A stretch of 13,612 nt of DNA from Proteobacteria bacterium UBA6920 (GCA_002448875.1 DKAS01000135.1:1-13612), one strand, 5' to 3'; positions 1 through 6,972 are shown, counted from the first letter of the stretch. The notes: generated by a model from the sequence alone, not told the origin. Made by a program: numbers and translations.

Positions 1-150
1 TCGAATAAATCAGAGGTTCCCTAGGTACCGATTCGGAAAAAACTGCAATCCGACAGACCGTCCAGATCCCCGCTCCCCTGCAGATCGCGGGCGTGAGTGT
101 GTCAGGATCGGCAGCCCCCCCTTCGCAAGCGAACGTTCCTGGCCGATCCC
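1..150. other. Non-coding region at the left edge, upstream of the cold-shock gene
   Basis: I see no open frame with convincing coding character, no RNA gene and no repeat in this stretch. It precedes the putative promoter and leader of the cold-shock gene. It could hold the 3' end of an operon lying to the left, but no terminator hairpin with a T-run is visible. Confidence 0.4.
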
Positions 151-185
151 GCCGGAATGTCCTATACTTAACACTTCATTCCGGC
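151..185 (+). promoter_or_regulatory. Inverted repeat flanking a putative -10 box of the cold-shock gene
   Basis: A perfect 9-bp inverted repeat, GCCGGAATG (151-159) and CATTCCGGC (177-185), is separated by 17 bases. Between the arms lies TATACT (163-168), a good sigma-70 -10 hexamer. No good -35 is visible at the matching distance; TGGCCG at 140-145 is the poor candidate. A start site near 175 would give a leader of roughly 135 nt before the ATG at 311, which fits the long leaders typical of cspA-family mRNAs. Because the -10 sits in the spacer and the right arm would straddle or follow the start site, an operator for a dimeric regulator is more likely than a transcript hairpin. A second, weaker -10-like TATTAT lies at 200-205. 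Confidence 0.4.
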
Positions 186-310
186 ATTCACTGGTAGTTT
201 ATTATTTAGGTTATCTCAACCGAATTCTCAACGAGTTTTCCCTGTAATTCGCCTTGAATGATCCACACCGTCAACACTCTGTTATTACTAACATTATCGA
301 GGTAAATTAC

Positions 311-511
311 ATGCTTACAGGCACCGTAAAATGGTTTAACGAAGCCAAAGGTTTCGGTTTCATCACCCCCAGCGACGGCAGCGCCGACGTGTTCGTCCAC
401 TTCTCCGCCATCCAGGGCCAGGCGTTTCGCACCCTGACCGAAGGCCAGAGCGTGCGATTCACGGTACAGAACGGCCCCAAAGGCCCGCAAGCCGCCAACG
501 TTCAGATCTAA
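311..511 (+). CDS. Cold-shock protein, CspA family
   Basis: This 66-residue protein is a single cold-shock domain (OB-fold) of the CspA family, a cytoplasmic RNA/ssDNA chaperone that melts mRNA secondary structure. The sequence shows the N-terminal TGTVKWFN signature, RNP1-like KGFGFI (residues 13-18) and RNP2-like VFVHF (27-31), with the usual family length. The ATG at 311 is preceded by GAGG at 299-302 with an 8-base spacer. An in-frame TTG at 254 would add 19 residues of non-family sequence, so I reject it. The gene has a long leader and is followed 109 bases later by an RRM RNA-binding protein on the same strand, pairing two RNA-chaperone-type genes. Cold induction is plausible from the leader but not shown, and I cannot assign a specific paralogue letter. 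Confidence 0.95.
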   Translation: MLTGTVKWFNEAKGFGFITPSDGSADVFVHFSAIQGQAFRTLTEGQSVRFTVQNGPKGPQAANVQI

Positions 512-620
512 AATCCGGGACTATCCCGATTCTAGCCCACACTTTCCCCCGCATGTACCATGCGGCGGCATTTCGCCCCTGTACACCACCCCAAGGGTGG
601 TCATTCCCGCCGAGGTTGTT
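512..620 (+). promoter_or_regulatory. Hairpin-rich leader between the cold-shock gene and the RRM gene
   Basis: Three compact stem-loops occupy this spacer. The first is CGGGA-CTA-TCCCG (516-528). The second is CCGCATG-TAC-CATGCGG (549-565). The third is ACCACCC-CAA-GGGTGGT (585-601). The last two have perfect 7-bp stems and 3-base loops. None is followed by a T-run, so they do not look like ordinary intrinsic terminators. The third ends 10 bases before the Shine-Dalgarno GAGG (612-615) of the RRM gene. Together they could protect the 3' end of the csp mRNA, attenuate read-through, or form a binding site for the RRM protein or the cold-shock protein. These roles are inference; the stems themselves are read directly from the sequence. 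Confidence 0.55.
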
Positions 621-890
621 ATGAAAAAAATATTAATCGGAAATCTACCCTCCGACACCAACGAAGACGCGGTGCGCGCCCTGTTCGCCACCTTTGGCAC
701 CGTTCGCTCGATAAAGGTCACTGCCGATCTCTTTACCGGCAAATGTCGTGGTTTCGGCTTTGTCGAAATGGAAGGTCATGAAGCGCGAGCCGCCCAGGCG
801 GGCCTCGACGGCAAATCCTTCGGCGGCAACATGCTGCGAGTGCGCATCGAAGACAAGAATCGGCGCATGAATCCCAGAGGCCGGCGCTGA
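621..890 (+). CDS. Small RRM-domain RNA-binding protein
   Basis: This 89-residue protein is a single RNA recognition motif, of the stand-alone type found in cyanobacteria and many proteobacteria. RNP2 is ILIGNL (residues 4-9) and RNP1 is RGFGFVEM (43-50), at the expected spacing in a beta-alpha-beta-beta-alpha-beta fold. The last dozen residues are rich in Arg and Lys (NRRMNPRGRR), a common basic tail in this family. The ATG at 621 has GAGG at 612-615 with a 5-base spacer. The in-frame upstream GTG at 597 would run through the preceding hairpin and is unlikely. It is cytoplasmic and presumably binds single-stranded RNA; its targets are unknown. It follows the cold-shock gene and may be co-transcribed with it. 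Its stop codon lies in the loop of a GC-rich hairpin (881-897). Confidence 0.92.
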   Translation: MKKILIGNLPSDTNEDAVRALFATFGTVRSIKVTADLFTGKCRGFGFVEMEGHEARAAQAGLDGKSFGGNMLRVRIEDKNRRMNPRGRR

Positions 891-897
891 GCGCCGG
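881..897. terminator. GC-rich hairpin carrying the RRM stop codon in its loop
   Basis: CCGGCGC (881-887) and GCGCCGG (891-897) form a perfect 7-bp stem with a 3-base loop, and the loop is the TGA stop codon of the RRM gene. The 3' end of the helicase-like gene on the opposite strand is only 16 bases away, so a symmetric hairpin could serve both convergent transcripts. There is no T-run on either side, so intrinsic termination is uncertain. An RNA-stabilising 3' hairpin is an equally good reading. Confidence 0.45.
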
Positions 898-906
898 ACA
901 CTGGGG

Positions 907-3810
907 TCATCCTGATTCCTGATTGTGTTTATCCTTTTCGAAACGATCACTTTCAATAGTCGTACCGAACCCGCTCGCGCGATCCGCCAGGGATTGCACG
1001 GACGTTTGCGGCCCGGCCCATTGCTCCACGGGCGTGTCGAACTCGGCGAAAATCGACCGCACATGCTTCGACGGCGTGGTCACCCCGGGCGGAGTCTGAG
1101 AAGGATCGCCGAAGATTATCGCGTTGCGCGCGCGCATAATGGCGCCGACCGCCGCCTGCGGCACCGCCTGACCGGCGTCAGCGATTAGCAGCCAGCCTGT
1201 TTGCTCCCGCCCCAGGGGACCAAACAATCGAGAAATGGCTGCAAAGGTGGTTGCAATAACGGGCACGGTGAGAAATAGACTGGCCCACAGGGAGCGGCGC
1301 GCGGCTTCGAGCTTCACCGGCAGCGCGCCTCCGGTCAGCAGCGCGGTGGCGTTCAGCAAATTGTGCCGCAACGGCCTGGCCGCCGCATCGATAAAGGCGC
1401 GATGCAGCGCGAAGGTGGCAACGAACAGCTGGTCGCGCGCATCCTGCCACGCCGGGTGCTGCCAGGGAGCTCGCGGTTGCCGGTGGCTGTCAGCACGCTG
1501 CCCAAATACCTCATCGGGGAGGCTGGCGCCCAGTTCCGGTCGCATTGTCTCAATGGCAAGCAGGCAGGATTGCAGCGCGTCGCTGGCCTGTTCGAGTTCG
1601 CGCTCGGATTTTCGCACTTGATCGCCAGTGGCGCCGGCTTCCATCGCAACACGATGCGCCGATTTCAACGCCAGATTCAACCGCCCGCGCGCCCTGGCCA
1701 GCGTAGCCTGCGCGGCATCCTTTTGCGACTGCCAGCGGGCATAGTCATCGGTGCCCAACGAGCGCGCCAATAAGCCGGGACGCGAGCGGTCGAAAGCATC
1801 CAGATCATCGGACGCTTTGCGTTCGGTCTCGACCGCGCCGGCGAGGATATCCTTCGCGGATTTTTCCTTCTCTACGGCTTTGGCGTGCGCGGTCCTGGCC
1901 ACCTGCAGGGTATTTTCGGCGGTGTCAACCCGTTGTCTGGCGTCCGGCACTTTTCCCATCGCATCATGGACCCCCTGCATTTTTTCCTGCAATTCTTCAA
2001 CATGCTGCAGTTGGTCGAGAAAACGCCGGCGCGCGCCTCGCCACCGCTCCAGGGCCTCGGCCTCGCCCCTGGGCGCTTGCTCCAAGGCAAGTATATCCAA
2101 TGTTGCGGTTTGCTCCGGCGGTTCTGCTATCGCCTTGAGGTAATGTGCCATGCCGCGTTGTTGATGCCAGAAATAAGAACGGGTGAAGACATGGCCATCC
2201 GCCGGCTTTCCTAACGCCGCCGCCGCCAATCCCCAGGTGGCACCCGCCACGATGGCGTTATCTCCAGCCGCCACCGTATCCGATAGTGACGAAAAATAAC
2301 GCGCCTGGGATTGCAGATCATCGGCGAGTGCACCGGCAGCGGAAAGCTCACGGCCGAGTGATTCCACCGTTGGGTAATCGGCCGCGGCGAACACGATTTC
2401 GTAGCCGAGCAGATTATTGGCCAATATATACACGTCAGCGGAGGCCGCGCCGGCCTGCGTGCTGCCCAGGAGGGTGAAGGCCTCGGCCGGTTGATCGAAT
2501 GTCGCCAGGGCTTTGGCACGCTGCAGCACGACATGGGCCACAATGTCGCGCAGCAGGGCGGTTTTGCCGGTGCCCGACGGCGCATGCACGGTAACGAGTC
2601 CACCGTCGGTCAACGCCGCAATGGCATGATTGACCGCCGCCTGCTTCATCGGCGCCAGCGGCACGCGCCCCGGACCGGGCCAGCGGCTGGCCGGCGTACG
2701 CGCCGGCGCGAGGCTTGCGGCGAGATCTTCGGGATGCTGCGGCCTATCGTGGCCTGGCTTCGCCGGGCGGGCACCCAGGTAGGCGGCCAGCGCCCGTCCG
2801 GCCTGGCCCGCGCGAAACCACTGCCTTGCATTCGTCAGGTCGGCAATGAAACAGCTGTTTAAATGCTCCGCTGCCGGGGCATCACTGTTGATGCCAAACC
2901 GGGGCATTCGCATCGCGACACCGGGCAGCGTCACATCCGCTTCCGGCACGTTGAGTAATTTTCCCAGCCAGGCAGTCACGGATCGGAGGTCCGCCACCGT
3001 GAGCGGCTGGCGGCCTTCCTTGCGATCCTGGCGCAGGATGCGGCGCTCGAGTTCGGCTGCGATACGTTTTTCGGCGTCGGCGAAGTGCGCCAATTCCTTG
3101 AGCCGGCCCGCCCGCAACTGGCCATAACCCCAGGCGAAGCTGGAGACAGAGGATTTTCCCGCGACGGGAATTCCCTTGGCATCTACGACCACGAGCGCCA
3201 GCGCAGTGTGTCCGTCGACCGCCGACCGTTCGCCCTGCGTGTCCTCGGGATAGAGCGCATGAATGCCCGCCATGGCCTTGGCCAACGGCAACTCGCCCAG
3301 ATACACCAGCCAATAGACCGCGGTTTCCTCGCCGCGCTGTCGATACTTGCGATCCAGCCACGGTTCATGAGAGTCCCTGAGACGCACCAGCGTACACTTA
3401 TCCGCTGCCCACTCCCGGGCAGTGGGTAACGCTTGCGGGGTGAGCACTTCCTGGGCCAACCAGGCCGCCAGCACCGCATCCAATCCGGATTCGGTGGTTG
3501 CATCGCGGGCGAACCGAGGCGCGGTGTCGTTGACCTCCTGGGAACGCGCGGCAGAGGCTGGGTCGACCACAACAGGCAACGCTGGCTGCTCATCGACGGA
3601 GAAAGCGCCCGCAGCGCTAACCCCCATCCCGCCCCGCGCCAGACTCAAAATATGATCGGCCACCTTGCCGGCCAGGGTGCGCTCGCGAGGCTTGACCCGG
3701 TGCCGCAATTCCCGCTTCAATTCGTTGAGCACTACGCTGTTGTGCTTCGAGCGTTCGAATAAGTCCTCAAGCTCGCTTATATTGCAACGGAAATAGCGCC
3801 TCTCTTCCAT
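907..3810 (-). CDS. C-terminally truncated superfamily-1 (DNA2/Upf1-like) helicase-type ATPase
   Basis: This 967-residue protein resembles large DNA2/NAM7-type helicases of the AAA_11/AAA_12 class. A Walker A-like APSGTGKT lies at residues 410-417 (Lys416), after an N-terminal region I cannot assign. A long coiled-coil insertion follows, roughly residues 570-760 and rich in Ala, Glu and Lys. The motif II region reads LLIADAGQ (Asp878 in ADAG), then GDPSQ, then SVQSLADRASGFGT. Family members normally continue here into the second RecA-like domain with motifs IV-VI; this one diverges after about residue 950 and stops 17 residues later. Where relatives have DEAG it has ADAG, and the first Walker A glycine is Ala. 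The ATG at 3810 has AAGGA (plus-strand 3816-3820) five bases upstream. The frame is otherwise open throughout. It is probably inactive as a helicase; whether the protein is still made or has a new role is unknown. Confidence 0.8.
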   Translation of the reverse strand: MEERRYFRCNISELEDLFERSKHNSVVLNELKRELRHRVKPRERTLAGKVADHILSLARGGMGVSAAGAFSVDEQPALPVVVDPASAARSQEVNDTAPRFARDATTESGLDAVLAAWLAQEVLTPQALPTAREWAADKCTLVRLRDSHEPWLDRKYRQRGEETAVYWLVYLGELPLAKAMAGIHALYPEDTQGERSAVDGHTALALVVVDAKGIPVAGKSSVSSFAWGYGQLRAGRLKELAHFADAEKRIAAELERRILRQDRKEGRQPLTVADLRSVTAWLGKLLNVPEADVTLPGVAMRMPRFGINSDAPAAEHLNSCFIADLTNARQWFRAGQAGRALAAYLGARPAKPGHDRPQHPEDLAASLAPARTPASRWPGPGRVPLAPMKQAAVNHAIAALTDGGLVTVHAPSGTGKTALLRDIVAHVVLQRAKALATFDQPAEAFTLLGSTQAGAASADVYILANNLLGYEIVFAAADYPTVESLGRELSAAGALADDLQSQARYFSSLSDTVAAGDNAIVAGATWGLAAAALGKPADGHVFTRSYFWHQQRGMAHYLKAIAEPPEQTATLDILALEQAPRGEAEALERWRGARRRFLDQLQHVEELQEKMQGVHDAMGKVPDARQRVDTAENTLQVARTAHAKAVEKEKSAKDILAGAVETERKASDDLDAFDRSRPGLLARSLGTDDYARWQSQKDAAQATLARARGRLNLALKSAHRVAMEAGATGDQVRKSERELEQASDALQSCLLAIETMRPELGASLPDEVFGQRADSHRQPRAPWQHPAWQDARDQLFVATFALHRAFIDAAARPLRHNLLNATALLTGGALPVKLEAARRSLWASLFLTVPVIATTFAAISRLFGPLGREQTGWLLIADAGQAVPQAAVGAIMRARNAIIFGDPSQTPPGVTTPSKHVRSIFAEFDTPVEQWAGPQTSVQSLADRASGFGTTIESDRFEKDKHNQESG

Positions 3811-3923
3811 AGAAATCCTTGTTCCTTTGGCTGGATGAATGACCGCTACCGGTAAAGACGGTGTCTGCCAGACTACCTCATTGGCGACAGGGTGTCATCT
3901 ACCGCCCGCCTGCCTCGCCTTTT

Positions 3924-4271
3924 TCACGAAGCCGATGCAATTTTCCCGTAGGATTCCCCGTCCATGTCGACGATCTCCACGGTCACCACGGCCACCGGGA
4001 GGTGCAATGCGCGCAGCCCGGTAAGCATCGCCTCACTCAGGCGTTTCTTGTTTTCGACACTGCGCCCCGCTTTGATCCGCGCCTGAATGTGCAGATAAGG
4101 CTCGCTGCCGCCGGCATGGGTAAATTCCGCGAAGGCATAAGCACGCGTTTTGATATGACCTTCCGCAAACAACCCGCAGCCAGCAACGGTGCGATGCAGC
4201 ACTTGCAGCAGGTCCATGATTGACACTTCAACAGCGAGCTGTTCGGGGTATTCGAGGATGATATGCGGCAT
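3924..4271 (-). CDS. 5-carboxymethyl-2-hydroxymuconate Delta-isomerase-like tautomerase
   Basis: This 115-residue protein matches the CHMI (HpaF) family of the tautomerase superfamily. That family isomerises 5-carboxymethyl-2-hydroxymuconate in the homoprotocatechuate branch of aromatic degradation, using the N-terminal proline as the catalytic base. Here Met1 is followed by Pro (MPHIILEY), which would become Pro1 after Met removal. Candidate active-site arginines are Arg43 (KTRAYAF) and Arg70 (AGRSVENKK), close to the known Arg positions. GGGAG (plus-strand 4279-4283) lies 7 bases upstream of the ATG. The gene starts 28 bases after the MFS exporter and is probably in its operon. No other hpa gene is in the window, so a different enol/keto substrate is possible. 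It is cytoplasmic; CHMI enzymes are trimers. Confidence 0.85.
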   Translation of the reverse strand: MPHIILEYPEQLAVEVSIMDLLQVLHRTVAGCGLFAEGHIKTRAYAFAEFTHAGGSEPYLHIQARIKAGRSVENKKRLSEAMLTGLRALHLPVAVVTVEIVDMDGESYGKIASAS

Positions 4272-4299
4272 GGTGTTTCTCCCGGAAAGTCTGCTGAGT

Positions 4300-5502
4300 C
4301 TAAGAGGTTCCTTCGCCTGTGTCCGCCGACTCCTGCGCCGGCAGCGTAAACCAGAGCAACAGCGCGACTGCCAGCAACGATAGTTGCCCCAATGCCAGCC
4401 CGTCCGGGCGATGGCTCAACAGGGGCACGGCGATACTGGTCACCAGGGTATTGCCCAGCATCTGCATGAACCCCTGCACCGCCGAGGCGGCGCCGCGGTT
4501 GCGGGGAAAGCAATCCAGCGCCAGCACGGTCATGGCCGGCATGGCGATACCGATGCCGATGGTATAAAAGATCAAAGGCGGGATGGCCGTCAGCACCCGT
4601 GGCGGCAAACTCAACGCCTGAGCGGTATTGAGCACCGCGCCCACGCTCATCAGGATGAGCGCCAGGCTCACGGTGCGTTCCGCGGGCCAGCGGTGGGCGA
4701 GCCGTCCGCTCAGCCAGGCACCGACTATGATACCCATCACCAACGGTACAAACAGAACACCGAAATCATGGACATCCAGCTTCAGGAAATCAAATACCAC
4801 GGTAGGCGCCCCGGCAATATAGAGAAACATGCCGCCGAAATAGCAGGGAACCATAATCACCAGCCACTGAAAACGGCGATGCACCAGGGTATGACTGTAG
4901 ACACGGGCCACATGCACCGGGTGAAAGGACTGGCGCATCGCCGCCGGCAGCGTCTCCGGCACCCACAGCAGGATCATCACCAGGACCAGGCCGCTGTAGA
5001 TCGCCAGAAAATAAAACACGCTGTGCCAGCCCAGCAGACTTTCCAGCCAGCCGCCGATGATCGGCGCCACCCCCGGCGCCACGGCGAACAACATCATCGC
5101 CCGCGACAGAGCGCGTTGCGCCTCCTGCGGCGAGTAGACGTCGCGCAGCATGGTGCGCCCCGCCGCCAGGCCGCCGCCCGCGGCCACCCCCTGCAACAGG
5201 CGAAAAAACAGAAAGGTGCCGTAGTCCCCCGCCAGGGCGCAGCCCGCGGATGAAAACAGATATAACACCAGAGTGGCCACGACCACCGTACGCCGCCCCA
5301 GGCGATCCGACAACGGCCCCCAGAACAGCGTGAAAACGCCAAACGCCGCCAGATAAAAGGCGATACTCTGGGACATCAGCGCGCGGCTCACCCCGAACTC
5401 TGCCTCGATAGCCGGGAACGACGGCAAATAGGTATCGATGGTAAAGGGGCCGATCATCGTCAACAGGGCAACGATGAGGGTGAGATGTTTGGGTGGGGGC
5501 AT
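4300..5502 (-). CDS. Bcr/CflA-type MFS multidrug efflux transporter
   Basis: This 400-residue integral inner-membrane protein has about 12 hydrophobic segments and belongs to the DHA1 Bcr/CflA branch of the major facilitator superfamily, proton-driven exporters of drugs and small metabolites. Family marks are IDTYLPSFP in TM1 (residues 22-30), motif A GPLSDRLGRR (62-71) between TM2 and TM3, a MLRDVYSP segment, and motif C-like APGVAPIIGGW in TM5. I chose the ATG at 5502 because it gives MPPPKHLTL followed directly by TM1 and the usual family length. An in-frame GTG at 5637 would add 45 residues of unlike sequence. No clear Shine-Dalgarno precedes 5502, so the start is less certain than the identity. 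The CHMI-like gene follows 28 bases downstream. The substrate cannot be read from sequence. Confidence 0.9.
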   Translation of the reverse strand: MPPPKHLTLIVALLTMIGPFTIDTYLPSFPAIEAEFGVSRALMSQSIAFYLAAFGVFTLFWGPLSDRLGRRTVVVATLVLYLFSSAGCALAGDYGTFLFFRLLQGVAAGGGLAAGRTMLRDVYSPQEAQRALSRAMMLFAVAPGVAPIIGGWLESLLGWHSVFYFLAIYSGLVLVMILLWVPETLPAAMRQSFHPVHVARVYSHTLVHRRFQWLVIMVPCYFGGMFLYIAGAPTVVFDFLKLDVHDFGVLFVPLVMGIIVGAWLSGRLAHRWPAERTVSLALILMSVGAVLNTAQALSLPPRVLTAIPPLIFYTIGIGIAMPAMTVLALDCFPRNRGAASAVQGFMQMLGNTLVTSIAVPLLSHRPDGLALGQLSLLAVALLLWFTLPAQESADTGEGTS

Positions 5503-5879
5503 GGCGGGACGATCAGCAGGAACCGGGACCAAGAACCATCTTAACGAATATTGGAGAGCGATGCTCGCAGTATGTCGGATCAGCACCCCTGACTCCGCGA
5601 CTACTTCGCTTTTCCCCTCATGATTGCGGCGGAACACTTCGTAGCAAGAATAGCCCGGAGCCCCCGGACACAGCGTTTCGCCTCCAAAAAAAATTTACCG
5701 AGCGGGAATAAAATCCCCTGCGGAGTGTTTACCCCGGCACAGGCACAGAAAGCCTGATGGGGCGGACGATTGTCGAGTAAATGAACAGTCGTCCCGCCTG
5801 GCATGCAACGAGCGGTTTTTACCACGCTCTAACCGGCGCTTAATTCGTTAAAATCTATCCATTATCAAGGAGTTAGTTC
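5503..5879. other. Divergent intergenic region between the MFS exporter and cytochrome c'
   Basis: This 377-base region separates two divergently transcribed units and should hold promoters for both. It contains an A-run (about 5686-5693), a strong imperfect hairpin (5761-5798), a T-run (5816-5820) not directly attached to that hairpin, and a -10-like TAAAAT (5849-5854) for the cytochrome genes with no good -35. No FNR-type TTGAT-N4-ATCAA site is visible. Open frames crossing it on either strand lack ribosome sites and family character. Confidence 0.5.
5761..5798. repeat. Long imperfect hairpin upstream of cytochrome c'
   Basis: GGCGGACGATTGT (5761-5773) pairs with ACAGTCGTCCCGCC (5785-5798) around an 11-base loop. 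The pairing covers 13 base pairs with one bulged base and one wobble. On the plus strand it is followed after about 17 bases by a T-run, too far away for a standard intrinsic terminator. It could be a protein-binding site, an element of the cytochrome mRNA leader if transcription starts upstream, or a relic of an earlier terminator. It lies 81 bases before the cytochrome c' ATG. Confidence 0.5.
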
Positions 5880-6356
5880 ATGAATAAATCTGTGGTATTT
5901 GCTGCGCTGTCTCTGGTTGGCCTGGCCATTGCGCTTCCGGCATCCGCCGACAACGATCCGAAGAAAGTGGCGATCAAGGCACGCCAAGGGGAAATGAGTC
6001 TTCGCGTGTTCAACGCGGGTCCGCTGTTCGCCATGGCCAAGGGCGACATGCCGTACGATGCGCAACTGGCGGAAAAACTCGCCGGCAATCTGAAGGCCCT
6101 GCTGAGCCTGGATAACAGCCGCGCCTGGATGCCGGGCACGTCCACCGATGAATACGCCAACGACACCAAAGCCCTGCCGAAGATCTGGGAAGCGGATTCC
6201 AAGATCGGCGAAGCCGGTAAGAAGTACAAGGAAGCGGTCGCCAGCCTCGCCGAAGTAGCAGGCAAAGGCCCGGACGCCATGAAAGAAAAGGCCAATGACC
6301 TGGGCAAGGCCTGCAAGGGTTGCCACGACGACTATCGCAAGAAGGAAAAGAACTAA
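5880..6356 (+). CDS. Cytochrome c' (class II c-type cytochrome), periplasmic
   Basis: This 158-residue precursor has a Sec signal peptide (Lys3, hydrophobic core, cleavage after ...PASA near residue 23) and a mature four-helix-bundle cytochrome c' of about 135 residues. The single haem-binding motif CKGCH is at residues 145-149 near the C-terminus, followed by an aromatic/arginine DDYR, which is the class II layout. Cytochromes c' are high-spin, bind NO and CO, and are linked to NO tolerance and periplasmic electron transfer. AAGGAG at 5867-5872 with a 7-base spacer clearly fixes the ATG. A membrane cytochrome b561 gene begins 24 bases after the stop, so the two are probably co-transcribed. 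The gene could be called cycP, but I leave the symbol blank because close paralogues exist. Confidence 0.93.
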   Translation: MNKSVVFAALSLVGLAIALPASADNDPKKVAIKARQGEMSLRVFNAGPLFAMAKGDMPYDAQLAEKLAGNLKALLSLDNSRAWMPGTSTDEYANDTKALPKIWEADSKIGEAGKKYKEAVASLAEVAGKGPDAMKEKANDLGKACKGCHDDYRKKEKN

Positions 6357-6380
6357 GCCTGCCGCATAGAATTGCAGCTA

Positions 6381-6956
6381 ATGCAGCGCGAGAAAATATG
6401 GGACCCAGTGACACGCCTGTGGCACTGGGTTCTCGTTCTCAGCATGGTGCTGTGCTGGGCCTTCGGCAATTTCATGTCCCTGGACACGGTGCGCTGGCAC
6501 TTCTATCTGGGTTATGTCATTCTGGGGCTGATGGCATTTCGCCTGGCCTGGGGACTGATCGGACCCGCCCCCGTCCGGCTGCGTGAATTGTTCCCCCGCC
6601 CTGCTTCCGTATTGACCTATCTCAAAACGCTGCCCCACCGCGAACCCAGCGGCACCCCGGGCCACAATCCACTGGGCGCGCTGTCCGTGGTCGCCATTCT
6701 GGCGGTAACGATCAGCCTGGCCGTCAGCGGACTGTTCATCTATACCGACGACTTCGACGAATACGGACCCCTGAACCGCTACGTTTCCGAAAGCCTGGCG
6801 GGCGGGTTCAGCCACTGGCACGACCTGCTGGCCGACGCCATTCTCGTTCTGGTGGCGCTGCATGTGTCCGCGCTGCTATTTTATTTGCAGTGGAAGAAGG
6901 AGAACCTCATCCGGCCGATGATTACCGGGTGGAAGTGGGTGCAGCGGGGTAAGTAG
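6381..6956 (+). CDS. Cytochrome b561 (di-haem membrane cytochrome)
   Basis: This 191-residue inner-membrane protein of the bacterial cytochrome b561/Ni-hydrogenase b-type family has four hydrophobic helices. Candidate haem ligands are His15 (RLWHW), His40 (VRWHFYLGY), His145 or His147 (FSHWHDLL) and His161 (VALHVSALL). This is the usual pattern for two b haems bound across a four-helix bundle. It probably takes electrons from the quinol pool and passes them to a periplasmic partner. The cytochrome c' encoded 24 bases upstream is the obvious candidate, as this gene pair recurs in proteobacteria. I chose the ATG at 6381 (MQREKIWDPVTRLWHW); an in-frame TTG at 6372 adds three residues. No strong Shine-Dalgarno is visible, so translational coupling to the upstream gene is possible. 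Confidence 0.9.
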   Translation: MQREKIWDPVTRLWHWVLVLSMVLCWAFGNFMSLDTVRWHFYLGYVILGLMAFRLAWGLIGPAPVRLRELFPRPASVLTYLKTLPHREPSGTPGHNPLGALSVVAILAVTISLAVSGLFIYTDDFDEYGPLNRYVSESLAGGFSHWHDLLADAILVLVALHVSALLFYLQWKKENLIRPMITGWKWVQRGK

Positions 6957-6972
6957 GAAATTAAAGAAATGG

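Noticed and set aside
254..310. TTG start that would lengthen the cold-shock protein by 19 residues
   Set aside because: The added residues are unlike the family, and the ATG at 311 has GAGG 8 bases upstream.
3863..3873. Short palindrome GTCTGCCAGAC between the helicase-like and tautomerase genes
   Set aside because: Only 5-bp arms with a 1-base centre, so it is easily a chance occurrence, and no promoter elements are seen around it.
4384..5253. 289-codon plus-strand open frame opposite the MFS exporter
   Set aside because: Rich in His, Gln and Arg, with no hydrophobic or domain pattern. It is a shadow of the transporter gene.
5503..5637. GTG start that would lengthen the MFS exporter by 45 residues
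   Set aside because: The extension is not membrane-like, exceeds the family length, and has no supporting ribosome site.
5601..5825. 74-codon minus-strand frame in the divergent intergenic region
   Set aside because: No recognisable family, no ribosome site, and it runs through the hairpin at 5761-5798.
5821..5879. Possible FNR/CRP-type site upstream of cytochrome c'
   Set aside because: The sequence TTAATTCGTTAAAAT lacks the TTGAT-N4-ATCAA half-sites.
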